Positions 1 to 6,675 of a DNA stretch of 22,952 nucleotides are shown here, in pieces. The translations under genes were made by a program, and so were the position numbers. The stretch spans positions 1 to 22,952 of the forward strand of contig JAEWOI010000008.1 of NCBI GenBank assembly GCA_023460935.1, in the 5' to 3' direction. The number at the start of each line of letters is the position of its first letter. The first letter of the stretch is position 1. Source of the DNA: Actinomycetes bacterium (lineage in GTDB: Bacteria > Actinomycetota > Actinomycetes > Propionibacteriales > Propionibacteriaceae). Below the pieces are notes generated by a model that was not told the DNA's origin, ran no database searches, and saw only the letters and a list, made by a program, of their open reading frames with translations.

Positions 1-28
1 TCGGCCTCGACGAACACGAGCGCGGTGA

Positions 29-1735
29 TCATGCGCTGATCCTAATCCGCTCGGCGATGCTCGGGCCGATCCGGGCCGGCCAGCACCAGTCGCCGTCGAT
101 CTCCATCAGCCGCACGCCCGGCCGCTCCAGCCAGTCGGCCACCCGCTCGGTCTCCTCGACGATCGCCGCCGGCGCCGGCCCGGTCGGGGCCGCCACCCAC
201 TCCGCGGTGGCCACGGCGTCCCGCGCCACCCGCTGGGGCACCTCGCCCGGCCGGGCCAGCGCAGCTGCCGCGAGCCGGCCGTGGCGCACGACGTGGATCT
301 CCCAGCCGGCGTCGGTGCGGTAGGCGGCAACGATCTGGGGGCACCGCGCGAGGCTCGCCAGGCGGTGGTGCCGCAGCGCCGCCCGGCTCAACCCCTCCAG
401 GCGGTCGGTCAGCACAGCGGCGTCCTCGAACCGCTCGGCCCGCACCAGGTGCTGCAGCCGCGGCTCGGCCGCCCGGGCCAACGGGGCGACATCGACCCAC
501 AGGGCCTTTCGCACCTGCTCGGCCACCTGCCCGTACTCGGCAGGGGTGACCGCCAGCTCGCACGGCGCGAGGCAGCGCCCCATGCCGGCCAACGCGCAGG
601 CGGAGGTTGGCTTTCGGGGGGAGAGCCGCTTCGTGCACTGGCGCAGCGGGAACGCCTCGTACAGCGCCAGCATGGTCTGCTCTGCCGCCGCCCGCCGGCG
701 GAACGGACCGAAGTAGGCGGCGCCGTCGGCGCCAACGGCCCGCACGATCGAGAGCCGCGGGAACGGTTCTACGGTCAGCTTCAGCCACACCTGGCGCTCG
801 GGGAACTTCGAGCGCCGGTTGTACCTGGGGGAGTGCGCAGCGATCAGGCGGAGCTCCAGCACGTCGGCCTCCAGCGGGGTGCGGCAGACCGTGGTCTCCA
901 CCGAGGTGGCGATGCGCACCATCTCGTCGATCCGGGGCCGGGTCTCGGCCGCGGTGAAGTAGGCGGCGACGCGCTTGCGCAGGTTCCGGCTCTTGCCGAC
1001 GTAGAGCACCTGCCGCCGTGACCGTCCGTCCGGGCCGGTGAGGTCGGCGACGAACTGGTAGATGCCGGGCGCGGCCGGCACCCCCTTGGCCAGCCCGCGC
1101 TTGGCCCGTCGCTCCGGGGAGACCCGGCGGGTGAACTCGAGCAGGTCCTCCAGGGTGCCGGCACCGAGGTTGCCGACCCGTTCCAGCAGGCCGTGCAGGA
1201 CGTCCACCGTGGCCCGCGCGTCGCTCAGCGCGCGGTGGTTGGGCGTGGTGCCGGCCTTGAAGTGCGCGGCGAGCGTGGCGAGCTTCACGTTGGGCACCTC
1301 GTCGCGCAGCAGCACCTGCCGGGCCAGCGCAACGGTGTCCAGCACGTCCGGATTGGGCCACGGGTAGCCCTGGGCAGCGCACGCCCGCCTCAGGAAGCCG
1401 ACGTCGAAGGCCGCGTTGTGCGCCACGAGCACCGTGCCCCTGGCGAACTCGAGGAAGCTGGGCAGCACCTCGCCGATCCGGGGCGCACCGGCCACCATCA
1501 GGTCGGTGATGCCGGTGAGTACTGCCACCAGCGCGGGGATGTGGGTGTTCGGGTTCACCAGGGTCTGGAACTCGCCGAGCACCGCACCGCCCCGCACCTT
1601 CACCGCGCCGAACTCGGTGATCGAGTCCTCGCCGGTGCTGCCGGTGGTCTCGAGGTCGACAACGCAGAAGGTGACCTCGGCCAGAGGGCGCCCCAGGTCT
1701 TCGAAGCTGGGCTGCAGGAGGGCCGTACCGGTCAC
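29..1735 (-). CDS. DEDD exonuclease fused to UvrC-like GIY-YIG nuclease
   Basis: A 568-residue two-part DNA-processing protein. Residues ~20-185 are a DnaQ-type 3'-5' exonuclease: D27 and E29 (DLETTG), D111 (HNAAFD), H167 and D172 (HRALSDA). Residues ~218-305 are a GIY-YIG nuclease as in UvrC/Cho: GIY at 224-226, YVG at 245-247, and a Glu near 289 in LEADVLE, followed by SPRYN. Four cysteines (C367, C380, C388, C392) match the spacing of the UvrC cysteine cluster, and residues ~428-450 resemble a UVR (UvrB-interacting) motif. The C-terminal RNase H-like nuclease of full UvrC is absent. This architecture is known in actinobacteria (Rv2191-like, from memory) and presumably acts in repair. The GTG at 1735 is chosen because the reading frame upstream has no family similarity and a TAGCGT hexamer ends 7 nt before it. 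The exact substrate is unknown. Confidence 0.9.
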   Translation of the reverse strand: MTGTALLQPSFEDLGRPLAEVTFCVVDLETTGSTGEDSITEFGAVKVRGGAVLGEFQTLVNPNTHIPALVAVLTGITDLMVAGAPRIGEVLPSFLEFARGTVLVAHNAAFDVGFLRRACAAQGYPWPNPDVLDTVALARQVLLRDEVPNVKLATLAAHFKAGTTPNHRALSDARATVDVLHGLLERVGNLGAGTLEDLLEFTRRVSPERRAKRGLAKGVPAAPGIYQFVADLTGPDGRSRRQVLYVGKSRNLRKRVAAYFTAAETRPRIDEMVRIATSVETTVCRTPLEADVLELRLIAAHSPRYNRRSKFPERQVWLKLTVEPFPRLSIVRAVGADGAAYFGPFRRRAAAEQTMLALYEAFPLRQCTKRLSPRKPTSACALAGMGRCLAPCELAVTPAEYGQVAEQVRKALWVDVAPLARAAEPRLQHLVRAERFEDAAVLTDRLEGLSRAALRHHRLASLARCPQIVAAYRTDAGWEIHVVRHGRLAAAALARPGEVPQRVARDAVATAEWVAAPTGPAPAAIVEETERVADWLERPGVRLMEIDGDWCWPARIGPSIAERIRISA

Positions 1736-1742
1736 GAACTGG

Positions 1743-1748
1743 ACGCTA
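1743..1748 (-). promoter_or_regulatory. Putative -10 element (TAGCGT), leaderless start
   Basis: TAGCGT on the minus strand fits TAnnnT and ends 7 nt before the GTG at 1735, placing transcription start at or next to the start codon. The -35 region is not recognisable. Confidence 0.45.
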
Positions 1749-1772
1749 GATCGGCCCTCTGACAATCGCCGG

Positions 1773-2909
1773 TCAGCAGCCCGGCGCGTCGCGCCGCCAC
1801 AATTCGCCGGCAGCGGTGACGACGTACAGCGCACCCCCGCCCGCGGCCAGGGCCTCCGCCCTGCCCGGTGGGGCCGGCAACGTGCGCCAGCCGGTGGGGC
1901 AGGCCAACTGCAGGGTCGGCTCGGCCGCGCCGGTGAGCACCACCGGCCGGTCCGCCGCGACCGCCACCAGGGCGATCGGGTCACGCTGCGGCGGCCTGCC
2001 GGGAAGCACGCTCGGCCGGGCCGGTTGCGGCCGGCCCTCTGCGCCGAGTCCGACGCGCCACACCAGCGGGCGACCGTGGGCCCAGCCAGCCACCCAGCAG
2101 TGATCGGTGCCGGAGCAGGCAACCGACGTCGCCCGGTTGAGCTGGCCCGCGACCGCCGGAGGGGTGTCCGGTACCGGCAACAGCGCCGTCTCCCAGCCGC
2201 CGGAGGTCCGGCCGGTCCAGACCGCCGGGCGCTGCAGCAGCCCGCCGCCAAGGCCCACCTCATCCCCGGTGAGCACGATGCGGTCCCCGAGTCCGGCCAC
2301 CCCGGTAAAGCCCAGCACCCGGTCGGGGCTCGAAGCCAGCGCCGGGTCCACCCCGGTGCGCTTGTGCCAGGTGGTGGCCTCGGGCGTCCACAGCACCCCC
2401 TCGGTGCCGCTCGCCGTCGTCCGGCTGCCGACGATCACCGGGCCGGACGGCAGCACCACCGTGCCGAGGAGCGGACCGGCGTCGTGGCCTCCGAAAGTGA
2501 AGAACTCCTGGGGTCTGCTGGTCAGCGTGCCCGCGGCAAGGGAACCGTCCCACACCGTCAGCCGCGGGTTGGAGTGGGCGCCGCCGAAGGCCCGCCCGAT
2601 CGCGTACAGCCGGTCGTCCGCTGCCGTCACCGAGATCAGCTCGGCCACCTCCGCGTAGGGCTCGGCCGGCGCCAGCCGCAGCTCGCGGGTAACGCGCGCG
2701 CCGGTCACCTCCAGCAGCGCGGGCGCCGGGGGGTCGGGACGGACGCCGCCAACCAGCACCCCGGTGCCGGTGCCGGCCACGGAGGCCGCGCGGACCACGG
2801 CGGGCAGTTCCAGTTGCTGCCAGGCGGGCTCGGGTGCGCAGCCGGTGGCGAGCACCGCCAGGCCGGCGACCAGCGCGGCCACGCCCGCGGCAGGTGCAGC
2901 CCTCAGCAC
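1773..2909 (-). CDS. Putative lipoprotein, possible beta-propeller, unknown function
   Basis: A 378-residue exported protein. Residues 1-24 form a lipoprotein signal peptide: Arg3, a hydrophobic Ala/Leu/Val stretch and ATGC, with C24 as the likely lipidated residue (the -3 position is Ala rather than the usual Leu, so the lipobox is imperfect). The remainder is rich in short beta-type segments with recurring Gly-Asp-Arg and Val-W-T patterns (VWDGSL, VLWTPEATTW, PAVWTGRTSGGW, CWVAGWAHGRPLVWRV), suggesting a repeated-blade propeller fold; that is inference. No catalytic motif is recognised. Two Cys around residue 260 (VACSGTDHCWV) could form a disulfide. The GTG start is supported by TAGGCT ending 6 nt upstream. 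It lies 37 bp upstream of the exonuclease gene on the same strand, but that gene appears to have its own promoter. Confidence 0.8.
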   Translation of the reverse strand: MLRAAPAAGVAALVAGLAVLATGCAPEPAWQQLELPAVVRAASVAGTGTGVLVGGVRPDPPAPALLEVTGARVTRELRLAPAEPYAEVAELISVTAADDRLYAIGRAFGGAHSNPRLTVWDGSLAAGTLTSRPQEFFTFGGHDAGPLLGTVVLPSGPVIVGSRTTASGTEGVLWTPEATTWHKRTGVDPALASSPDRVLGFTGVAGLGDRIVLTGDEVGLGGGLLQRPAVWTGRTSGGWETALLPVPDTPPAVAGQLNRATSVACSGTDHCWVAGWAHGRPLVWRVGLGAEGRPQPARPSVLPGRPPQRDPIALVAVAADRPVVLTGAAEPTLQLACPTGWRTLPAPPGRAEALAAGGGALYVVTAAGELWRRDAPGC

Positions 2910-2915
2910 GCGGGC

Positions 2916-2921
2916 AGCCTA
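2916..2921 (-). promoter_or_regulatory. Putative -10 element (TAGGCT), leaderless start
   Basis: TAGGCT on the minus strand ends 6 nt before the GTG at 2909. There is no Shine-Dalgarno between it and the start codon, so the lipoprotein mRNA probably begins at the GTG. Confidence 0.55.
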
Positions 2922-3008
2922 AGCCAACGACCTCCGGTGCCATAAGGGTAGAGGCGCGCAAGACGTCCGCCCGGGTGGACTGTCAGTGGGGGCGGCGAGG
3001 ATGCAGGC

Positions 3009-3239
3009 ATGGACGTACTGCATGTCGACTGCGGGAGCTGCCGGGCGCGCGGCCCGGCCTGCTCTGACTGTGTGATCTCCGTGCTGCTGGGCCCCATGCC
3101 CACCGAGGTCATCCTCGACGACCAGGAGCAGGCCGCGCTGCGGGCGATGGCCGATTCCGGCCTGCTGCCACCGCTGCGGCTGGTGCGCCCGCTGCCTCCG
3201 CCCGAGGAAGGAGTTGCCTTAGCCGCTGCCCTCCCTTAG
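3009..3239 (+). CDS. Small CxxC-x6-CxxC protein, probable metal binder
   Basis: A 76-residue protein with four cysteines at positions 8, 11, 18 and 21 in two CxxC pairs separated by six residues, a typical zinc-ribbon or zinc-knuckle layout. The rest is a short acidic helix-like stretch (residues ~33-50) and a proline-rich tail. It has no signal peptide and is presumably cytoplasmic. GAGGA lies about 8 nt before the ATG and supports this start. It sits 57 bp upstream of the NlpC/P60 hydrolase in the same direction and may be co-transcribed. I believe similar small ORFs occur beside NlpC/P60 genes in other actinobacteria but cannot confirm this here. Function unknown. Confidence 0.75.
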   Translation: MDVLHVDCGSCRARGPACSDCVISVLLGPMPTEVILDDQEQAALRAMADSGLLPPLRLVRPLPPPEEGVALAAALP

Positions 3240-3264
3240 CATTTTCTCAGTTTTGTTTCAGCGA

Positions 3265-3286
3265 CCGTTCAACGGCCGCTTAACGG
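3265..3286 (+). repeat. Tandem 11-bp half-sites upstream of NlpC/P60 gene
   Basis: CCGTTCAACGG (3265-3275, a perfect palindrome around the central C) is followed directly by CCGCTTAACGG (3276-3286), identical at 8 of 11 positions and repeated at about one helical turn. The pair ends just before the GGGAGG ribosome-binding site. It could be an operator or a leader-RNA element. Confidence 0.35.
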
Positions 3287-3296
3287 GAGGTCGTGA

Positions 3297-4349
3297 ATGG
3301 CGGCAGGGCGAAGCGCGCGGTCCGGACTGGCTGCGGCAGTCGCAACCCTGCTGCTCGGCACCCTCCTCACGGTTTCGCCGGCTGACGCCGCGCCCACGCC
3401 GACCCCGAGCCCGTCGCCGGGTTCGATCGAGGCGAAGATCTCCGACGCCAAGACCCGGGTGCAGGAGCTGGAGAAAGAAGCCAGCGACGTCGGCGAGGAC
3501 TACGTCGAGGCATCCCAGGCGCTGGCCGAGAGCAAGGAACGACTCGCGGTGCTGCGGGCCGATATCGCCGTGCAGCAGCGCAAGGTCGACGAACTCAGCG
3601 AACAGGTGCGCGCAATCGCCCTGATGCAGTTCCGCAACCGTGAGGTCGACACCACCGTGCAGATCTTCACCAGCGGCGACCCCGAGACCCTCCTCGACCG
3701 GCTGTCCACCGCCAGCAAGGTCGACCAGGACATGAACGACACCTTCGCCGAGCACGAGGCCGAGCAGGCCAACCTCGCCGACCTGCAGCGCACCGCGGCC
3801 GCAGAGGTGGCGGCGCTTGCCGAGGCCGAGCGCGAGCTCGCAGCCCTGAAGAAGCAGGTGGACGAGAAGGTCGACGCTGCGCAGGCCATGGTGCTGCAGC
3901 TGACCGCCGAGCAGCGCGCGGCGCTGGAAGCCGCCGACGGCGGCAGCGCCGGCTTCGACCTCAGCGAGCTGGACGGCGTCACCGCCAACGCCAAGGCGCT
4001 CGCAGCGGTCAAGTACGCCGTCTCGAAGGTACCGGGCAGCCAGTACGTCTGGGGCGCCTCCGGGCCCCGGGGCTTCGACTGCTCCGGCCTGATGCTGGCC
4101 GCCTACCGCTCCGTCGGGGTCAGCCTGCCGCACTCCTCCCGCGCCCAGTACAACGTGGGCCGTGCGGTCTCCCGCAGCGAGCTCAAGCCGGGCGACCTGA
4201 TCTTCTGGTACCGCCCCATCCACCACGTCGGCATGTACATCGGCAACGGCAAGATCGTGCACGCCCGCAACACCCGCTCCGACCTGGTCATCCAGACCCT
4301 CGCCTCCTACCCGGCGCCCTACGTCGGCGCCCGCCGGGTGCTCGGCTGA
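3297..4349 (+). CDS. Secreted NlpC/P60 peptidoglycan endopeptidase (RipA-like)
   Basis: A 350-residue exported cell-wall hydrolase. Residues 1-31/32 are a Sec signal peptide ending in ADA-A, followed by a Pro/Thr/Ser linker to ~42. Residues ~43-215 form a long coiled-coil region like those of the RipA/CwlO class, thought to hold such enzymes inactive or dock them at division machinery. Residues ~230-350 are the NlpC/P60 domain with catalytic C262 (FDCSGL), H310 (HHVGMYIG) and third residue H322 (HARN). The family cleaves D-iGlu-mDAP type stem-peptide bonds. A GGGAGG ribosome-binding site 5 nt from the ATG fixes the start. It is followed, with a 4-bp overlap, by a lipoprotein carrying a metallopeptidase motif, suggesting a two-gene envelope operon. 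Confidence 0.93.
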   Translation: MAAGRSARSGLAAAVATLLLGTLLTVSPADAAPTPTPSPSPGSIEAKISDAKTRVQELEKEASDVGEDYVEASQALAESKERLAVLRADIAVQQRKVDELSEQVRAIALMQFRNREVDTTVQIFTSGDPETLLDRLSTASKVDQDMNDTFAEHEAEQANLADLQRTAAAEVAALAEAERELAALKKQVDEKVDAAQAMVLQLTAEQRAALEAADGGSAGFDLSELDGVTANAKALAAVKYAVSKVPGSQYVWGASGPRGFDCSGLMLAAYRSVGVSLPHSSRAQYNVGRAVSRSELKPGDLIFWYRPIHHVGMYIGNGKIVHARNTRSDLVIQTLASYPAPYVGARRVLG

Positions 4350-5119
4350 GGCTCGGCACCGGGGCGTTCTGCCTCCTGCTGGCGCTGGTCGGCTGCACCT
4401 CTTCGCCGACCTCCGGGACGGGACCTGCCCCGACCGCCACCACGTCCGCTGACCACGGGAGCCTGCTCAGCCAGGGCCTGGCCGAGCTCGACCGGCAGGC
4501 CTGGTCGGAACGAATCGACGAAGCGGTCCGGCGCGTCCATGCCTCCGGACTGGTCGCCCCGGCTGCGGGCTGGGACGGACGGCTGACGGTCGTGGTGCCG
4601 GCCGGGCCCGAGGACTTCCCGGCCGCGGCCGGGCTGCCCGACGCTGACGCCGCCGCCGGCACCGAGTGCCGCAGCGGAGCGGCGCGGGTCGTGGTGAACC
4701 CGGTGGTGCTCGGCCTGGAAGACGCCTACCTCACCACCCTGCTCGCGCACGAGGCGGTCCACGTCGCCTCAGGCTCCGCCTGCGCGGGCGGCGGCCTCGG
4801 GTGGGCCGTCGAGGGGCTGGCCGAGGCGGTGGCCGCAGCGGGCGATGCCGGGCTGGCCCGTTCGAACTCGGCCCTGGTGCGCGCCCACCTCGCCGAGCAC
4901 GGAGTGCCGGAGGAGCTGCCCACGGGCCTGTACGACCAGACCGACTACGCCCTGGCCCAGGTGGCCGTCGAGCAGGTTCGGGCCCGCCTTGGCGACGCAG
5001 CCGCGGTCGACCTGCTCGACCGGGCCGTCCGGCGGCCGGACAGCGTCACCGCGGAGGAGCTCACGCTCGCCGGCGGCTGGTACCGCGACGAACTGGCCCG
5101 GCTGGCCGAATCAGGCTGA
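4346..5119 (+). CDS. HExxH metallopeptidase-like lipoprotein, probable CTG start
   Basis: A probable zinc-peptidase-like lipoprotein of about 257 residues. The open frame runs back into a convincing lipoprotein signal peptide (Arg2, a hydrophobic core, then LVGC with C17) that is lost if the first standard start, GTG at 4592, is used. The only sensible initiator is CTG at 4346, which overlaps the TGA of the NlpC/P60 gene (CTGA) like a coupled ATGA junction. The domain shows HEAVH at 135-139 and WAVEGLAE at 153-160; the Glu of the second motif is the expected third zinc ligand of a gluzincin (Peptidase_MA-like) fold. It ends by overlapping the convergent hydrolase by 9 bp. Substrate unknown. 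The unusual start could also be a sequencing error of ATG. Confidence 0.75.
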   Translation: MRLGTGAFCLLLALVGCTSSPTSGTGPAPTATTSADHGSLLSQGLAELDRQAWSERIDEAVRRVHASGLVAPAAGWDGRLTVVVPAGPEDFPAAAGLPDADAAAGTECRSGAARVVVNPVVLGLEDAYLTTLLAHEAVHVASGSACAGGGLGWAVEGLAEAVAAAGDAGLARSNSALVRAHLAEHGVPEELPTGLYDQTDYALAQVAVEQVRARLGDAAAVDLLDRAVRRPDSVTAEELTLAGGWYRDELARLAESG

Positions 5120-5884
5120 GGGCGAGTGCCGGGCGAAGAACTCCAGCGACTCGGAGAAGATCTGCTCCTTGTCGTAGTCCATGGTGGCCACGTGGTAGCT
5201 ACGGGGCAGCACCCGCTCGGTGATCTCGTCGCTGGAAACGTGGCTCAGCACGAAGGCCGTGGAGGCCGCAGGCACCACGTGGTCGGTGGCTGACCGGAAC
5301 ACCAGCAGCGGACAGCTGACCAGGTCGAGGCAGGCCCGCACCTCGAACCACAGCTTCATCATCGAGTTGGCGGCGCGCAATGGCGTCCGCGGGTAGGCGT
5401 ACTCGTCCACGCCCGGCGAGGCGACGTCGGAGCCGATCGCCCGGGCCGAGGGCACGAGCCGGTGCAGCACCGGGATGGCGCGCATCTTCGGGTAGCCGAG
5501 CACGGCCGGGTTCACCAGCACCAGTCCGGCGAGTTCGTCCGGGTGCTTCTCGGCCAGGCGCAGGGCCAGCGCGCTGCCCATGCTCAGGCCGGCGGCGAAC
5601 ACCGTGTCGCACTCGGCGCGCAGCTTGCGGTAGGCCCGCTCGACCTCCGCGTACCAGTCCCGCCAGCCGGTCACGTTCAGCTCCTGCCAAGTCGTGCCGT
5701 GGCCGGGCAGCCGGGGGAGCGACACCCGGTAGCCGGCGTCCGCGGTCAACCGGGCCCACTCCAGCAGCGACCACGGCGAGCCGGTGAAGCCGTGGCAGAA
5801 CAGCACCCCGACCCTTCCGGTGCCGGCATGGAAGGGCCTGGCGTGCTCGCCCACCAGCGGGGCCGAACCGGTCGAAGTCCGCAT
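5111..5884 (-). CDS. Alpha/beta hydrolase (carboxylesterase/monoacylglycerol lipase-like)
   Basis: A 257-residue cytoplasmic serine hydrolase. The nucleophile is S101 in GLSMG, the acid D201 in ATDHVVP and the histidine H231 in SYHVATMD; the oxyanion region is CHGFTGSPWS (30-39). This profile fits small carboxylesterases of the Est30/BioH-like class acting on short acyl or monoacylglycerol esters. The ATG at 5884 is preferred over the one at 5893 because TACGAT ends 7 nt before it and neither has a Shine-Dalgarno. It is divergent from plsC, 24 bp away, and the two promoters physically overlap. A role in lipid turnover opposite to PlsC is plausible from context only. Confidence 0.88.
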   Translation of the reverse strand: MRTSTGSAPLVGEHARPFHAGTGRVGVLFCHGFTGSPWSLLEWARLTADAGYRVSLPRLPGHGTTWQELNVTGWRDWYAEVERAYRKLRAECDTVFAAGLSMGSALALRLAEKHPDELAGLVLVNPAVLGYPKMRAIPVLHRLVPSARAIGSDVASPGVDEYAYPRTPLRAANSMMKLWFEVRACLDLVSCPLLVFRSATDHVVPAASTAFVLSHVSSDEITERVLPRSYHVATMDYDKEQIFSESLEFFARHSPSA

Positions 5885-5891
5885 GCGGCTC

Positions 5892-5897
5892 ATCGTA
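5892..5897 (-). promoter_or_regulatory. Putative -10 (TACGAT) of the hydrolase gene
   Basis: TACGAT on the minus strand ends 7 nt before the ATG at 5884. Its TA (5896-5897) is also the TA of the opposite-strand -10 of plsC. Confidence 0.45.
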
Positions 5898-5901
5898 GGC
5901 T
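5896..5901 (+). promoter_or_regulatory. Putative -10 (TAGGCT) of plsC
   Basis: TAGGCT ends 7 nt before the GTG at 5909, giving a leaderless transcript. It overlaps the divergent hydrolase -10 by two bases. Confidence 0.55.
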
Positions 5902-5908
5902 GTCCGCC

Positions 5909-6670
5909 GTGTACTACACGCTGTTCAAGAACCTGCTGTTCGCGCCGGTCGTCCGCTGGCTGTTCCGGGCGCGGATAGAGGGGGAGGAGAACCTGCCGGC
6001 CGAAGGCGGGGCGATCCTCGCCAGCAACCACCTGGCCGCCGGTGACACGTTCGTGCTGCCGGCGATGCTGCACCGCAAGCTCACCTTCCCGGCCAAGGCG
6101 GAACTGTTCCGCGGCAACCGCGGGCCGGGTTCGAAGATCGTGGCGTGGTTCCTGAAGGCCGTCGGCCAGGTGCCGCTGGACCGCTCCGGTGGCAGGGTGA
6201 GCCTGGACGGGCTCGGACCGGTGCTGCAGGTGCTCGCCGACGGCGGCATGGTCGGCATCTACCCCGAGGGCACCCGCTCTCCGGACGGCCGGCTGTACAA
6301 AGGACGTACCGGGGTGGCGCGGATGGCGCTGGCCGCGGGCGTCCCGGTGGTGCCGGTGGCGATGTTCGACACCGCAGCGGTGCGCACGCCGGTGGGTGTG
6401 CCGTGGATCTGGAAGCCGCGCATCGTGATCGGCAAGCCCCGCTACTTCACCGAGTACACCCGCCAGGCCGACGACCGGGAGACCCTGCGCTGGGTCACCG
6501 ACGAGGTGATGGCTGACATCCAGGCGCTGTCCGGCCAGACCTACGTCGACGCCTACGGCACATCGCTGAAGAGCGGTTCGCTCTCCGCCGCCGAGGCCGA
6601 CGCCCGGGTGCTGCCCCGTCCAGGCTTCGGCGCGAACCCGCCGGAGCTCTCCAGCGGCGGACTATCCTGA
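5909..6670 (+). CDS. plsC: 1-acyl-sn-glycerol-3-phosphate acyltransferase
   Basis: A 253-residue membrane-associated acyltransferase that transfers an acyl group to lysophosphatidic acid, giving phosphatidic acid for phospholipid synthesis. The family block I NHLAAGD gives the HX4D catalytic pair H41/D46. Block III IYPEGTRS contains E120-G121-T122-R123, which binds the glycerol phosphate. The N-terminus (residues 4-20) is hydrophobic and probably membrane-facing. The GTG at 5909 is chosen because MYYTLFKNLL is a typical family start and TAGGCT lies 7 nt upstream. The C-terminus, beyond residue ~225, is a low-complexity tail. The next gene follows after 5 bp, and its -10 overlaps this gene's stop codon. 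Confidence 0.93.
   Translation: MYYTLFKNLLFAPVVRWLFRARIEGEENLPAEGGAILASNHLAAGDTFVLPAMLHRKLTFPAKAELFRGNRGPGSKIVAWFLKAVGQVPLDRSGGRVSLDGLGPVLQVLADGGMVGIYPEGTRSPDGRLYKGRTGVARMALAAGVPVVPVAMFDTAAVRTPVGVPWIWKPRIVIGKPRYFTEYTRQADDRETLRWVTDEVMADIQALSGQTYVDAYGTSLKSGSLSAAEADARVLPRPGFGANPPELSSGGLS
6663..6668 (+). promoter_or_regulatory. Putative -10 (TATCCT) of aroG, overlapping plsC stop
   Basis: TATCCT ends 7 nt before the GTG at 6676; its last T is the first base of the plsC TGA stop. It would give the shikimate cluster a leaderless promoter independent of plsC. Confidence 0.45.
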
Positions 6671-6675
6671 CCGCC

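Noticed and set aside
1736..2263. Upstream extension of the exonuclease/UvrC reading frame (176 extra codons)
   Set aside because: It is an Arg/Pro/Ala-rich shadow of the lipoprotein gene, without family similarity, and the promoter-like TAGCGT sits at the GTG of 1735.
5885..6073. Longer N-terminus for the alpha/beta hydrolase
   Set aside because: It would run antisense through the plsC start; family similarity begins after 5884.
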